Assembly: GCA_032158295.1 (NCBI GenBank)
Contig: CM063246.1
Span: 6,935,589 to 6,999,588, forward strand
Direction of reading: 5' to 3'
Source: Pycnopodia helianthoides
Lineage: Eukaryota > Echinodermata > Asteroidea > Forcipulatida > Asteriidae
Length of the DNA: 64,000 nt
Shown: positions 15,014 through 26,738 of the stretch, piece by piece
Numbering within the stretch: the first letter of the stretch is position 1
Layout of the letters: every line of letters begins with the position of its first letter
Program-made: the position numbers and the translations under genes
The notes under the pieces: generated by a model
Databases searched by the model: none
Told to the model about the DNA's origin: nothing
The model's input: the letters and a program-made list of their open reading frames with translations, nothing else

Positions 15014-16566
15014 ATGATAATTTCTGGGCGCAGACGAGGCGTCCTTCTTATGGTGTTGACGTTCACTGTGATTATCCAATTGTATTTTGTGGTCTTCAGC
15101 CTTAATAAAACCTCAACAAGTTCATTCTCACTGGAAATTACTAAGATCAGGCGTCCTTCGTTCCACACTGCCAAACCGCAGGGTTTTGAAAACACCACGC
15201 AAAACAACTTGCAAAGCCTGCTATCTGCACATAGATCCAAACCGGACGACGATCAAATTTTCAAGAAAGCTAACAGAAAAACGATTCAAGCTACCAAATC
15301 ACCTGAGGAATACATGTTTGCCCTCAAGGAGAAATACAAGAACGAGCAATATAGATTATCTTGCAAGTACAACAAGACAAAAAATGGACTGTCCAGAATT
15401 TGTTTCGATAGGTTTAAAAACGGGTCAAGGGGCAGACTGACTGCGAAAGCTGTGTTGACGCAGAGGGAGAACTTCGCGGAGGCACCCGGGCAAGCAGATG
15501 GGACTGGAGACAAAAAAGAACATCATGGAGACATCAAGGAGAGTGTTTTTAACGAAGAAGACCCCAAGTTACCCGAGGCACCCAAACAGAGCAAACCGAT
15601 ATTTAACATAATACACCGTGCGGAATCTATAGCCAAGAAACCAGTCTTGAAAGCACGACATTCTGCGAAACCTGGTATCATGAACAACACACGCTGGGTA
15701 GCCTTCAAAGATGTCCACAACTACAGGTATTTGGTAAATCCTAGCTTTAACATTTGCACGGACGGGCGACGCGACATACGGGTTGATCTCTTGGTGCTCG
15801 TCACATCCCACCCGGAGCACTCGGAGAGGCGTGATGTGATCCGGGAGACTTGGGGAGCTCGTGGTGGCATCGACCCCCTCCTACCGATGCCGGTCGTACG
15901 CGTTCTATTCCTACTCGGCTAACGTCTCTTGTAGGCGGTGGACAGCTCGGCGAGAGCTTGCAGAAGGAGGTTGACGAACACAACGACATCGTAGTCGAGG
16001 CGTTCCTCGACACCTATCTCAACTTGACCGTGAAGACCGTGATGGGGCTCAAGTGGGCCAGTCGGCACTGCCACACGGCCCGTTTCGTCATGAAGACCGA
16101 CGACGACATGGTGATCAACATGCCCAGGCTACTAGCATTCCTTCACAAAGAGCCGCAGCACGCTTACATCGCTGGCCGCTTGGCCAAGTCATTCCCGGTC
16201 TTACGAGACCCGTCGGAAAAGTTCTACGTCCCAGATGACATCTACGTCCCATCAACCTACCCGGATTATTGCATCGGTCTCGGGTACATTATGTCCTCCG
16301 ACCTGGTAAACAGGTTATACCTCCAGTCTCTTCTGACCAAACTCTTCCCGTGGGAGGACGTATTCGTTGGTATTTTACTCAAGCAAATAGGCATCATCCC
16401 TCGTGACATTCGTAACTTTTATTATTTTAAAGGGAGTAGCATATTTGAAGGTGATGTAGTTGTCAACCCGTCTAAGGTATTTTTTCACCTACGCTCGTAC
16501 TACGTGTTGGATGGACTCACACCGACACAAACTAGGATACTGTGGAAGCAGTGGCAGAAATCATAA
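15014..16566 (+). CDS. Beta-1,3-galactosyltransferase-like enzyme (GT31), single exon, one-base frame break
   Basis: The start at 15014 has G at -3 and gives MIISGRRRGVLLMVLTF, a short basic cytoplasmic tail and signal anchor, as expected of a type II Golgi enzyme. A long lysine-rich stem (about residues 35-240) precedes the catalytic domain: LVLVTSHPEHSERRDVIRETW, VRVLFLLG, FLDTYLNLTVKTVMGLKW, KTDDDMVIN (metal-binding DDD), YPDYCIGLGYIMS and FPWEDVFVG. These are the canonical GT31 blocks. The frame breaks at GG 15917-15918: one extra base there joins FLLG to LTSLVGGGQLGESLQKEV and gives a 517-residue protein ending at 16566. The family transfers galactose or N-acetylglucosamine in beta-1,3 linkage onto glycan acceptors in the Golgi; the exact donor and acceptor cannot be read. 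A TTAA MITE begins 75 bases after the stop codon. Confidence 0.93.
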
Positions 16567-16641
16567 CATACAGAATGAGGAATTTATGGAGCCGTCAAAC
16601 AGACATTTCAGACAAGGTTCTTTATTTTATCCCACAAACAA

Positions 16642-16966
16642 TTAAAGGTATTATACAGAATTGGTGAAGCTGACAAAATAGTCGCAGACAGCGTCCATGT
16701 TTTATGTGATCAAACATACATAAAATTAAAAAACTGTGAAAATATTTGCTTAATCCGTTATGTGAGTCAGGAGAAAACAGTGAAAGTGAAAAATCATGCA
16801 CAATTTTCAGAATGTAAACACATTGTCCCTAATTTTGGTTATTCGTTTTCTCGAATACGACTTCACTACAGAGTTAAATAGTTCACAGAAAAAAATTGCA
16901 AGTCTGAACTTCATAAAATTAAACAGTTACGTTTGTTATCCTTACCAACCCTGCATAATACCTTTG
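16642..16966. mobile_element. TTAA MITE, subfamily 3, in the galactosyltransferase 3' region
   Basis: Ends TTAAAGGTATTATACAG and CTGCATAATACCTTTGG. Internal block GTGAGTCAGGAGAAAACAGTG matches the conserved superfamily core. It starts 75 bases after the GT31 stop codon, so it probably forms part of the 3' UTR. Confidence 0.85.
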
Positions 16967-19900
16967 GTAGATATTCGCAGAGATTGAAATACTGAGGTTG
17001 ATTTTACATCACCATACAATTTATTTACTTTTCATTTTGGTGCTCGATAAGTGGCACAGTGTTACCCCCACCCCCCCCCCCCCTCAATCCAATGTGTTCT
17101 GAGATTCTCCGGAATTATTTTGAGGAAGAGGAAGAGAGTGTTCTGGGCCCAATTTCATGGCTCTGCTTACCGTAAGCAAAGAATCGGCGCTTGCGGAAGC
17201 AGGGAATTCCGCGCTTACGTCAAGCGTATTTCACGGGTTAGCGGGGAATTTCGGCTTGTGCGCGTGCGTACTCCACGTTACTAGGCATTCTACGCTTACA
17301 CAGCTAGCGCAGAAATTCGGCGCTTGAACAGTAAGCGGAGAATGGTCACCGCAAGCGCAGAATTCGGCGGTAAGCAGAGCCATGAAATTGGGCCCAGGTT
17401 ATAAGAACATCGGGGGTGGTCCCTCTATACCCCATTTCGGGCACAGTATAAACTTCAGTCTGAAATACCACCAAACGCAGGCGAGAATTTTGTCCCCCAA
17501 ATTCTCATTTGAAATTGATTGCCGAATCGAAATGGGCACTTTAAGAACGTAAACAAATCCACACCGAGCATGTTTGTCTTTTCGTATAATAAATTTATTC
17601 ATTCTCTCACTTAATAGTCTACACTTCAAAAAACTTACTGAACCTATCACTGAAACCATACAGAGAACATGGATACAAGTTTTACTGTTACCCTCTCGAC
17701 AATCTTTCTTAGTTTACTTTACTACCATTAACGGGGAACTACTTAATGTAAATTATGAGATTTTGGATCAGCAAAAACTTTCAGTGTCAACGTAAACTTT
17801 GGTGATTCTCAACTATGAAATAGGATTCACACAACAGCAACCAAAGCGGCACAATTATATACAAAAAGGGAGTTTTTTCCTTCATGATATTCTTGCAACT
17901 TCGATGACCAAATGAGCTCAAATTTTCACAGGTTTATTTTATGAATATGTTGGGACACACCCAAGTGAGGATACTGGACCACCACAAGTATACCCTGTCT
18001 TTAATAGGGGCTTCAATGTCAAATTCGGTTTTGTGATGCAGTCATTTTTATGTCATTTTATCTTATACTCTTCATTGTGAAATATGAAACGTGTCGTCAT
18101 TGAATATCAAAAACAAATGGGCCTATACAATCCTAGGAGGAATTGGACTAAAAATTCTCCGTACAAAAACGTACAGACCATTATTTGAAATTTGACGTCA
18201 CCGAACGTTTTGGATTTTAACAAAAACTGCACTTGAATGCTATCAAACACAGAAGCATATTACATATATACCGTTTTAAGGTGAGGTTGGAGACTTCTAA
18301 GTTTTCCCTCATTTTCATGGGAAAATGAGTGGATCACAAAACTGAATTTGACCTTGGACCCCTTCTTTACAGTTGAGCAGAAGGTCCAGTTCGTCAGTTC
18401 AACTTGATTGTTTCCCTTTTTATTGTTGCAGTTTCTATGCCGGTAAAGTAGGCCGTCTGTGGAATGGCCCGTTATAAAGATTATCTTCTTTTTGGAAAAG
18501 GTTACATATACATGTACATGGGCAAAATGGCTCACCAGGAAAACTTCGTAACCAATGTCTACGTTTAAACTCTTGCATAGATTCAATATTTACACTTGAC
18601 TATGACACGACAAAAAACTAACGAAAGATACAAGTTTAAAATACACAATATTTCAACAACAAAAATTAAAGCGTTCATAAAATGCAGTAAAAGGAGTTTA
18701 AAACAAAAACAACTGCATTTGAATAAATTAGCCTAGCACACACTCAACAGAAACAAACCAGAGTGAAATAAATCGATTTACGTCATGATTCTCATAAGTA
18801 ATTCAGAACCTTTGACAATGGAATCTATCAATAAAATGGCATGTAGGCGCAGCTGTGAAGTTATCTTATTTGTTTTGTTTTAGTTAATGAGCTTCGTATA
18901 ATAAGCATGTATACTGCCGTTTGTCAGGAAAGTTCCAGGCAAAGCAAATCTTTGTACCATGTTTTTCAATTTCAATAGCACAGCTGAGAAACCAAACGAA
19001 AAGGAAATCAGCTGTTCAGATGAAAAGTTGCATGCCTGATATTAAACTCTTAATAGTTCTTCATTATTTCTCCATTGCCGCTGTTGAAAATTATTGAGAG
19101 AGACTTTATGCGAAGTCACGAAAATGGTCACAATTTCAAACGGGTCTTGAAAAAAATGATGTCGCCCGAGCATGGCCCCGATGACCAATAAGTTCCCACT
19201 GAAAATTCTGGGTTTTCTACTCCATGTGCCTTTTACAAGTGCTCTGATTTGCTCACAATGTGATTCTGCAATTTATACAAGGCAACATTTCCATCAACTA
19301 ATCAACTCAAAATCAAGACTGCAAGAAAGAGCACAGTATAAAGACTCTCACTTGTTGATGTATAGTTTCATAAATGCAGTTGAAATATTTCCTAATGTAA
19401 CCTTAAAAAAACTTCTACAAGTAACTTATTTTCTGCATGATAAAAAAACCCTCTAAACTGTATCATGGAAATATCTCATACGAATAAAAAAAACGAAACC
19501 CTTTTCACAATAAATTAATTCCATGAAGCTTTATAAATTTTTCAGAGCTGCCAATTAAAGTACACAATTCATACATATACTTCATATTTTTGCAAGAAAT
19601 CCAATACTCTTATTAAACCGACAGGATAAATTCCAACAACATTTGTTTTTCAAGATAAAATAAATCTATAAATTTCTTGATTATACGGGACTTATAAGGG
19701 TGATGCTCACATGTTGTTACTAGTTGCTCACATGCGCAGTGGGATGGACCAAAATGGAGTGCAGAGGTGAGGTGCAGAGTAAGAAATTGCTAAAATGTAC
19801 ATGTATTTCGAAAATTCTCGAATTCATAGTTTTTACTGCTGTCAATTATTCCATAGATGCTGCATGCCAGAACACTGAGCAGTTGCTTTGTGCCTGTAGG

Positions 19901-20269
19901 AGAATGAAAATACAATCATCACCACCACTATTAAATAAAATATATTAAAATTAGATTTGGTGGAATCTTGACTTTATGGCTCTAAACGTTAACAGCTCAT
20001 CTCAAGCTTACTTTAAAAATGGCCCCTATCCACATAATCAATCAATGAAAATAAACACAAGACAATGACACATATACCAAATGTATACAGGAATAGTTTC
20101 AACTACATGTAATAAATATGATAATTCAAAAGGACAAAGGATGGAAAGTTGAAGATAACATAGGAAGGCATAGTAAATCTGTCTAAAACAAATGTTTCTC
20201 AACGGCTAGACTTATGACCATTCTGGTAGTCAAGCACTTTTCAGTGAAGTATCCTGAATTGTCGAGTAC
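16967..20269. other. Gene-poor stretch, HSBP1 downstream side
   Basis: Apart from the MITE at 17145-17395 and a partial subfamily-1 TTAA MITE near 17870-18010 (GCAACTTCGATGACCAAATG), I see nothing supported. Part may be HSBP1 3' UTR. Confidence 0.4.
17145..17395. mobile_element. MITE with GGGCCCAATTTCATGGCTCT inverted ends
   Basis: Near-perfect inverted ends GGGCCCAATTTCATGGCTCT and AGAGCCATGAAATTGGGCCC enclose repeated GCGCTTAC/GTAAGCG motifs. Confidence 0.88.
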
Positions 20270-20724
20270 CAGGGTGGCCGAGTAGTACTCCAGTACAACT
20301 TACTAGTACAAGTGTCTGAGTACAGAGTACTCTGATATCTGAATACTGAGTCCAAGAGCTGAGTACCAAGTACGACTCAAGTACGAGTTCTTTACAAAAC
20401 AAATACTGCAGGACGAGGTAACAATTTGTTTTGTTTTTTGACTAAGTTCTCAAAAGCAATGTGTGAATACATCACAGACATTTTTAATTTTACTTTTTCC
20501 CAAAGTTTTTTTCCTCTACTTCTTGAATTAATGCATGGAAAGGAAAGTGGTATTTGACCATTAGTACTTAAAATCAGAGTCGAGTACATTTTAAGTCAAG
20601 TATCGAGTACATGACTTGGTACGGACTTTGAGAACTTGGTATTTTGCTAGCCAAGTATGAGTAACAGTACGAGAACTTGAGTAGTATTCGAGTTCAAGTA
20701 TTGGGTACTTATACTACAACACTG
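20270..20724. mobile_element. hAT-like nonautonomous element rich in GAGTAC/AAGTAC motifs
   Basis: Ends CAGGGTGGCC and (inverse) CAGTGTTGTA fit the CAGnG start of hAT elements. Both subterminal zones are packed with GAGTAC, AAGTAC and inverses, typical of hAT subterminal binding sites. No 8-bp target duplication is evident. It lies 84 bases past the HSBP1 stop. Confidence 0.5.
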
Positions 20725-20807
20725 CTTATTACATGAGAGCTCTCTAATAGCAACCAATTGTTTTGAACAATACCAACCTTACTGAGTTGAAGAGGGTGGG
20801 GATCTAT

Positions 20808-22564
20808 TTATTTTTCTTGGTGACTACTATCCTGGGCTTCATCTACTCCTGCTTGCATCATCAGTTCAGCGATGTTCTTCTCAAGATCGTCAATACGCGT
20901 ACCCATATCATCAAGTAATGCCTGGGTTAAGGAAACAATCTACCCAGTGGTTCAGGCCTGGAAATTACACAGAGGCCACTGTGGCCATGGCCTCTGTTGC
21001 CCTTGTCTTGCCCATGGTGCAATTCAAATGTTTCAAACAGACTTTGAGATTTTCCAATAGAAATGCCATTAACACACACAAAAAGCCTGGCCCCATCAAA
21101 GAATTACAGGCCTAAAGAGCATTTTTATTTTATAATTGTGTATTTTATATTTTTCTTTTAGCGACTTTATCTTGCTATGGAATAAATATTCAGAGAAACA
21201 TACCATCTTAAAGCAAATGAAATAGTAGAGTGAACATTGAAAGTTACATTAATTTTATTTATAGCTTGTTTGATGGCCATTTTTGTTCTGTTTTTTGCTG
21301 TTTGAGGCCGTGTTCGAATTGTCGGCTTTGCTTGTGTCTGGATTGCTGCATCATCATTGAAGTATTGGACATCCTTAGCAACAGCCTTAGCAACAGTCGT
21401 AGCCGTAGCTGTAGATTTGGATACGGCCTAATACACATATGTATAGTGGTTGCCAAGGTATTTATATTTTAGCCTTTTACAAATTTACATTTTTTATACA
21501 TTTGTCCCATTTTACATCTGTAGTAGTGCAAAGAACCAAGAAGCTCAATGCAGCTGCTATTATTTTTCTATCCACTACATACGCATTTTAAACCTCTATG
21601 AAATTCATTTTTATATTAAGACAAATTTTTACTTCAATATGGTTGCCAAAACTTGTTCTTTCTTTTGGAACAATTTATTCCTTTTTTAACCTATTCAATT
21701 TAGTAAGGCTTCAAACCAGCTAAAAAAAAATGTAATTTCAATGTTTGGTTCTCCTATAAACCAAAATAAATATGTATCAATTGAAAGGTATAAAGAATTG
21801 CTGTTCTGTTGGCTTGAAAGGATATTTCTGCCGATAATTCTATCCGACATGTTCTGGAAGTTGTCCTGCATCGTCTGTAGTAATTGTTGGACCTGTTTGG
21901 AAAAAAATACAATTAACCGACATCATGTTTTAAATTTTGAGTGATGTATCATGACTGCCACACACACCCATCTTTGTCAGCCCCGTAAAGCATGGACTTC
22001 TCTTTGTTTTCCCATTGTTTGGACTTAGGCCAAATTTATTTTGTTGTTATATTGGCGTGACCTGACCATCCGACCATTCAGGAATTGGAGACTTCGTCAA
22101 CGAAATCTGACAAATGATGTTTGAAATAATAAATGTCAAAGACAAAGCTTATAAAATATAAAGACAAGACTCAAGTTGAAACCAGGAAAATGCTAATTTA
22201 GTTAGTAATTAATAAATTAGTATTAAATAATAAATATTATTATTTGTTTGAACAATTTCAACATGTAAGTATAAATAACAATACAGGACATCTTGCACAG
22301 GTCGGTGCACACTTTTTATTCTGATCGAGAAACGCGCGTAGTATCGCGGTATTTATCCTATTTTATGCTTAACTGGTCTGAAAGCATAAACATCAATGAC
22401 CATTTCGGACTTCACGTAATTGGTGCAGCACAGTTATGATAGCCGCACACAATTTTCAAATTTTTCAAAAAACTAAATTTTTATGAACTTACAAACTGTG
22501 TTAAATCTTGGACATTCTTGGGATCTGGCTGCCCGGTACCCACTTCACCTTTCATGTCTGTCAT
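20808..22564 (-). CDS. HSBP1: Heat shock factor-binding protein 1, three exons, with a U12-type AT-AC intron
   Basis: Exons: 22564-22493 (24 codons), 21892-21826, 20914-20808 (stop TAA). The product is 81 residues; human HSBP1 is 76. It contains [51 protein letters not shown] and MMQAGVDE, the conserved trimeric coiled-coil core; only the ends diverge. HSBP1 binds the trimerisation region of HSF1 and dampens the heat-shock response, and its family also takes part in WASH-complex assembly (established). The first intron is GT-AG. The second begins ATATCCTTT and ends in AC, with TTCCTTAAC just upstream, which are minor-spliceosome signals; only that splice keeps the conserved IIGRIDDM frame. 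No frame break is present. Confidence 0.96.
20915..21825 (-). other. HSBP1: U12-type AT-AC intron of HSBP1
   Basis: On the minus strand the intron starts ATATCCTTT (21825-21817), matching the U12 5' splice consensus. The branch-point consensus TTCCTTAAC lies near 20935-20927, and the intron ends in AC at 20916-20915, about a dozen bases after the branch adenosine. The phase-1 join (A + TT = Ile) restores IIGRIDDM. A GT-AG alternative at the nearby CCCAG would run into a stop codon at once. The intron carries a hairpin MITE at 21304-21431. Confidence 0.9.
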
Positions 22565-22748
22565 TATCTTAAGATGCGCTTTCTTCAACAAAATAAGACT
22601 TCTTGAATCACTGTGTCCAAAATTCCTCAACACAACCGACCTAACGCCAAGTTAAAACTAAGTGTTAACCTTTACGCATGCGCGCACACATATCGCAGTG
22701 TTGTCCATCATGTTACAGATGGAGGGCGCTGTGCAGTTGTAGTTTTTG

Positions 22749-22925
22749 TTATTAGGCCCTTTTCGAAACCATGGCCTGAGATTTGGGCTTGGGCTTGGGC
22801 TTTGCTCCACCATGTTTTTAGAAGACATCCGCTTTTAAATTTCCTTACGAGCTTCAGCTACCAGGCGGACTTATCCCAAGCCAGAGCTAAAGTCCAAGCC
22901 GTTGTTTCGAAAAGGGCCTAATAAG
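22749..22925. mobile_element. MITE with TTATTAGGCCCTTTTCGAAA inverted ends
   Basis: Inverted ends TTATTAGGCCCTTTTCGAAA and TTTCGAAAAGGGCCTAATAA enclose GGGCTTGGGCTTGGGCTT. It lies about 185 bases upstream of the HSBP1 start codon. Confidence 0.8.
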
Positions 22926-23697
22926 TGGTTATGTGCTTTTGGCGACCAGCAACAAGTTTCTCAGTGTTGTGAATTTCTCTGACGAGTTTTCGACCGGAGA
23001 GCTAAGCAAAAACGGGTCGGTAACCAGAAACAGATTAAGGACAAGCTAAATAGGACTGTAACGCGCTTTAAATGTTGTCAGTTGAAAACCTTCTCTGTGT
23101 GCAGTAAGAAACCAACTTTATACGTCAAGCTTCAAAGAAAACTTTAGACGGGTGTCATTAGTTCTTTATAGAAACTGGGGATGGGGTTGGGCGAGGCATG
23201 GATAGGAAGGATTAATGAGGGCGAGGTAATGAAAAGAGTTTGTTGTTGTTGAAAGGGAGGGGATCGAAATTTACAGAAGATGAGAAGAAGAAAAAGTTCA
23301 CTAGAATGCAATGTACAATTGGCAACTTTTTATTTGCTTGTCCTTCAAAAGACCTATCATGATGCATTAATTAAAGACGTTGGACCGATGTGAAGGTCGA
23401 CAATTATAACTACATTTTAAATAACCCATTTTAGGTGAATGCTTGTTGTAACACTCAGTCATGCCACAGTAAAATGCCATGGGGAGTCAAAATCCTTGAT
23501 AACCTAGACTGGACTTTTCTCATAAAAATATATCTAAGAGGGGTGTCACGGAACAGGTCCAAAAATTGTGACGAATTTTTTTTAGGGGCTTAAAATATGT
23601 TCACTCGTATACTTCGTGTACACTACAGACATACATATCTACCCATAAAATTTATAGTAATTTAATTATCTAACCCTCTGATAAAGTGGAGCCACCG

Positions 23698-23819
23698 GGG
23701 CCCAATTTCATGTCACTGCTTACCACGGAATATTGCGCTTACGGCACCCTGCGAAGCACGTGATTTTATGGGCCATATAAGCGCAGAGTGGCAGTAAGCA
23801 GAGCCATGAAATTGGGCCC
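23698..23819. mobile_element. Short MITE with GGGCCCAATTTCATG inverted ends
   Basis: A 122-bp copy of the same family, with ends GGGCCCAATTTCATG and CATGAAATTGGGCCC and GCGCTTAC motifs inside. Confidence 0.85.
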
Positions 23820-24664
23820 TGTTTTTTGCAGCAGGCTTCCAAACAGTCTTGCTGACAGCCTGTGCTACGTCGTTTTGAGGTTTCGACCACCCCTCCCCTC
23901 TTCCAATCAAGTTTGTGGCTTACTGGGGAGCCCTAACTAGTGGAACCTTCCCTAATTTTACGCTGCTCATAAAAACGTTTTTGATAATGGTACGACTATA
24001 GTGGCCCCTTTACTTCTTATCCGTGTTGACGATAAAACGATTGTAATCAAATGCTCACGTCCAAGCACGACCTCGCAATGTACAATGTAGCATCATTGGT
24101 AAAGCGGCGTATCAATATAGGTCACTTCGTGGAAACATAACAAATCTAGAGACACGTCGATCATACTAGTGTTACAAAACTGTTACCTATTAGGTACTTA
24201 AACTCGCTGAAAATGTTAACAATATGAATATATGAATATTTTGTAAAAAAAAAAAAACACGATTTGCAAATATTTGTTATTTTTGACAGAATAGGTCACT
24301 TCATGGTACGAGCGACGAATTGTTCAACCCTTAAATCCAAATATAGACAATGCGGTATTCATTCAATATTGTTAGAAATCTCAGAAACGTTTCTGATATA
24401 TATGTTTCTCACATTAAAGTTTTGGGAGATAACAACTGAGATCTTTTCCATAATCACATTACTACGAAGTGAATCTCAAAATGCTTTATACTATCAGAAG
24501 CTGCTGTATACCATGTAAGTTTTTATGCCAATAATTTTTAAGAGTAACTCCCAAACTTATACATTCCCTTTAACATAAGAACGACATCGATAATTGTTCT
24601 CTTACTGTGGAGGAGGTGCAAGACAAGCAAGACTGCGTAGTTGATATACTGAACTAGTTAATAA

Positions 24665-25137
24665 AGGGCCATACAATTTGAGTTTTTTTTAAGTGACCTC
24701 CATTTTTGTTTACAATGCAATATGAAATTACGTTTTCAGACGGGATTGATGAGACTAAAGTAAAAATCACTTCCAGGGTATAGGATGGACGCACGGCTTT
24801 GTTGCTTGGCAACACAGTGATCCTCGGTATGGTGTTCTCGTTTGGAGTAAATTCATGTTACAGTAAAATACTGAATTTATAGGGCCATACAATTTGTGTT
24901 TTTTTAAGTCTACCTCAATTTTTTTACAATGCAATATGAAAATACGTTTTCAGACGGGATTGATGAGACTATAGTAAAAATTACTTCAAGGTTACAGGGA
25001 TGGACGCACGGCTTTGTTGCTTGGCAACACAGTGCTCCCCGGTATTGTGTTCTCGCTTGGAGTAAATTTTCCATGTGGTTAGACAGTAATTTTCCAAACA
25101 TTGTTAATACACAGAAATGCATCATTTGCCTAAAGGG
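24665..25137. repeat. Imperfect tandem duplication of about 215 bp
   Basis: GGGCCATACAATTT begins units at 24666 and 24881; both contain CAGACGGGATTGATGAGACT and GGATGGACGCACGGCTTTGT. Noncoding; between HSBP1 and the lectin gene. Confidence 0.85.
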
Positions 25138-26077
25138 CCCTAACGGAAACCAGTTTAGACTGTAAAAAAAAATGAATAAAATAACGTTTCAGGTTGTGTT
25201 TACTCCTATACACTCAGTAAAAACTCCCGGGTCTGAGAATTGACCCGAACTCCGATCCAGTTCCCAGGGGCCTGACCAAGCCCGACATCGCGAAAATTAA
25301 CGTAAACATTTACTTGGACAATTTCAAATTCGGGACACAAATCGTAAATATTTACTTGAATATTTGCGACTCATTGGTCACAAATCGTGAATATTTATAT
25401 AAATGTTTGCAAAATGGAGCAAAAATCATTAATACTTACGTAAATAATTTCCGCTAGTGGGAATCGGCATCTAAAAACTGCCACTCGGTGTCATTTTTTG
25501 TACACAAAAATAGAAAAGACAAGCAACACTTTGACTTAAGACAACTTATTTCTACATCAGACAGTTTCAAAATATTGAATTTTTATTAAAGAAAAAAACC
25601 CGTAGGCCTACTTTTTGAATTTATTTATTGCTGTTTTAGCAGAAGTTATCGCCATTTTATGAGTAAAATCGCTTTTTTCAGCGAACTGAGTCTTACTCAC
25701 TGTAAATACAAACCATTACGCCACAGTGTGGCCTTGACAAAAAAGGCGTTGTTGGGGAAGGTTCTTGTCTAACTAGCTATCTAAAAAGTATTTTGATTGA
25801 ACCTTGTTAAGGCCCGTACTTAAAGGATCAAAGAAGACGATCGCCAATTACAATCCCGCTTACATACCTCGTTAGCATATTAAAGTTTAAGCGTCACTCG
25901 TGTATGCTATAAGTATGGTATACGCGGTATCTTTTTCCATACAAGTCTGTGTTTGCGTGCAAATGCATTATATATTTTGTTACAGTCGCACAACGCACAA
26001 AATTAACTATAGGCCTAGTAACGTTGAATATTATAATAAACAGGAGCGGCATGTGACGCAGGTGGTGGTCAAGCGAG

Positions 26078-26085
26078 TATAAATA
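26078..26085 (+). promoter_or_regulatory. TATA box of the C-type lectin gene
   Basis: TATAAATA lies 110 bases before the lectin start codon. It implies transcription starting near 26110 and a leader of about 85 bases. An ATG at 26134 opens a short out-of-frame uORF that overlaps the lectin start and stops at 26218. No other gene in the window shows such a clear TATA box. Confidence 0.6.
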
Positions 26086-26194
26086 CCAGCCCGTCTCATC
26101 AGTCACGTAGCGGCACGAGGCCTTAGTTTGACAATGGTGGTTAAATTCATCAACAGGTCCTTGTATAAAGTATTTCGTCGGTCAGACTATAGAA

Positions 26195-26738
26195 ATGCGT
26201 TTTCTCCTATTAAAGTTTAGACTCGGAATGGCGTTTTTACAGTATTCATTCACCCTGCTGACTTTCTCGTCATTTATCTGGAGTAGCTTCTCCATTAGGA
26301 CCGCCAAGCCCTGTGCAAACTGCCGCGAGCCTTGGATGGAATACAATGATCACTGTTACTTACTGGTAACAGATAAGCGCAACTTTCAGGATGCAGAAAC
26401 TTACTGTCAATCGATGTCGATTTCTCGCAGACAGTCGCATCTCATCACTGTCGGGAGCGGAGAGGAGAACCTTTTTCTCAAGGACTACACCACAGCCGTT
26501 TTGGGACCGGGGCACTTTGCTCTGTGGATCGGCTCAACGACAGGGCCACATCCACGGACTTTGTCTGGGTCGACGGGAGCGACGCGACGTACCGCAATTT
26601 CAAGACCGGTGAGCCGAGCAATAACTGGGTGAGGACTGCGTGGTGCTGTGGTACGGAGAGGAATGGAATGATTTCAGCTGCTCTAATCCTCTGGAGTTTG
26701 TGTGCAAGATGCCTGGTAGATTTTCACGTCACAACTAA
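26195..26738 (+). CDS. Secreted C-type lectin-domain protein, single exon, two one-base frame breaks
   Basis: The start at 26195 (alternative Met codon 12, which gives a cleaner signal peptide) leads through a hydrophobic segment ending ...FIWSSFS into one C-type lectin domain: CANCREPWMEYNDHCYLL, FQDAETYCQSM, SHLITVGSGEENLFL, ALWIGLNDR, FVWVDGSDATYRNF, EPSNNWGEDCVVL, EWNDFSCSNPLEFVCK. The long-form cysteines, the WIGL core and the WND calcium motif are present; the sugar-specificity tripeptide is EPS where mannose binders have EPN and galactose binders QPD. Two missing bases break the frame, at C 26533 (ggctc for ggcctc) and at GGG 26627-26629; restoring both gives 181 residues ending at TAA 26736-26738. 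It is likely a soluble recognition or venom-free mucosal-type lectin by family; its ligand is unknown. Confidence 0.88.

Larger units (their letters stand above)
22565..26077. other. Intergenic region between HSBP1 and the lectin gene
   Basis: The HSBP1 promoter side is CpG-containing (GCATGCGCGCACAC at about 22677) with no TATA box. The rest holds MITEs, the 24665-25137 duplication and a TTAA-MITE remnant at about 24470-24575. No coding sequence supported. Confidence 0.45.

Noticed and set aside
15910..15950. Short intron or programmed frameshift in the GT31 gene
   Set aside because: No usable donor and acceptor pair, and no slippery heptamer with a stem; one added base restores the family sequence exactly, as in six other places.
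18260..18586. 108-codon minus frame
   Set aside because: No recognisable domain, low-complexity composition and no splice context; likely chance or UTR.
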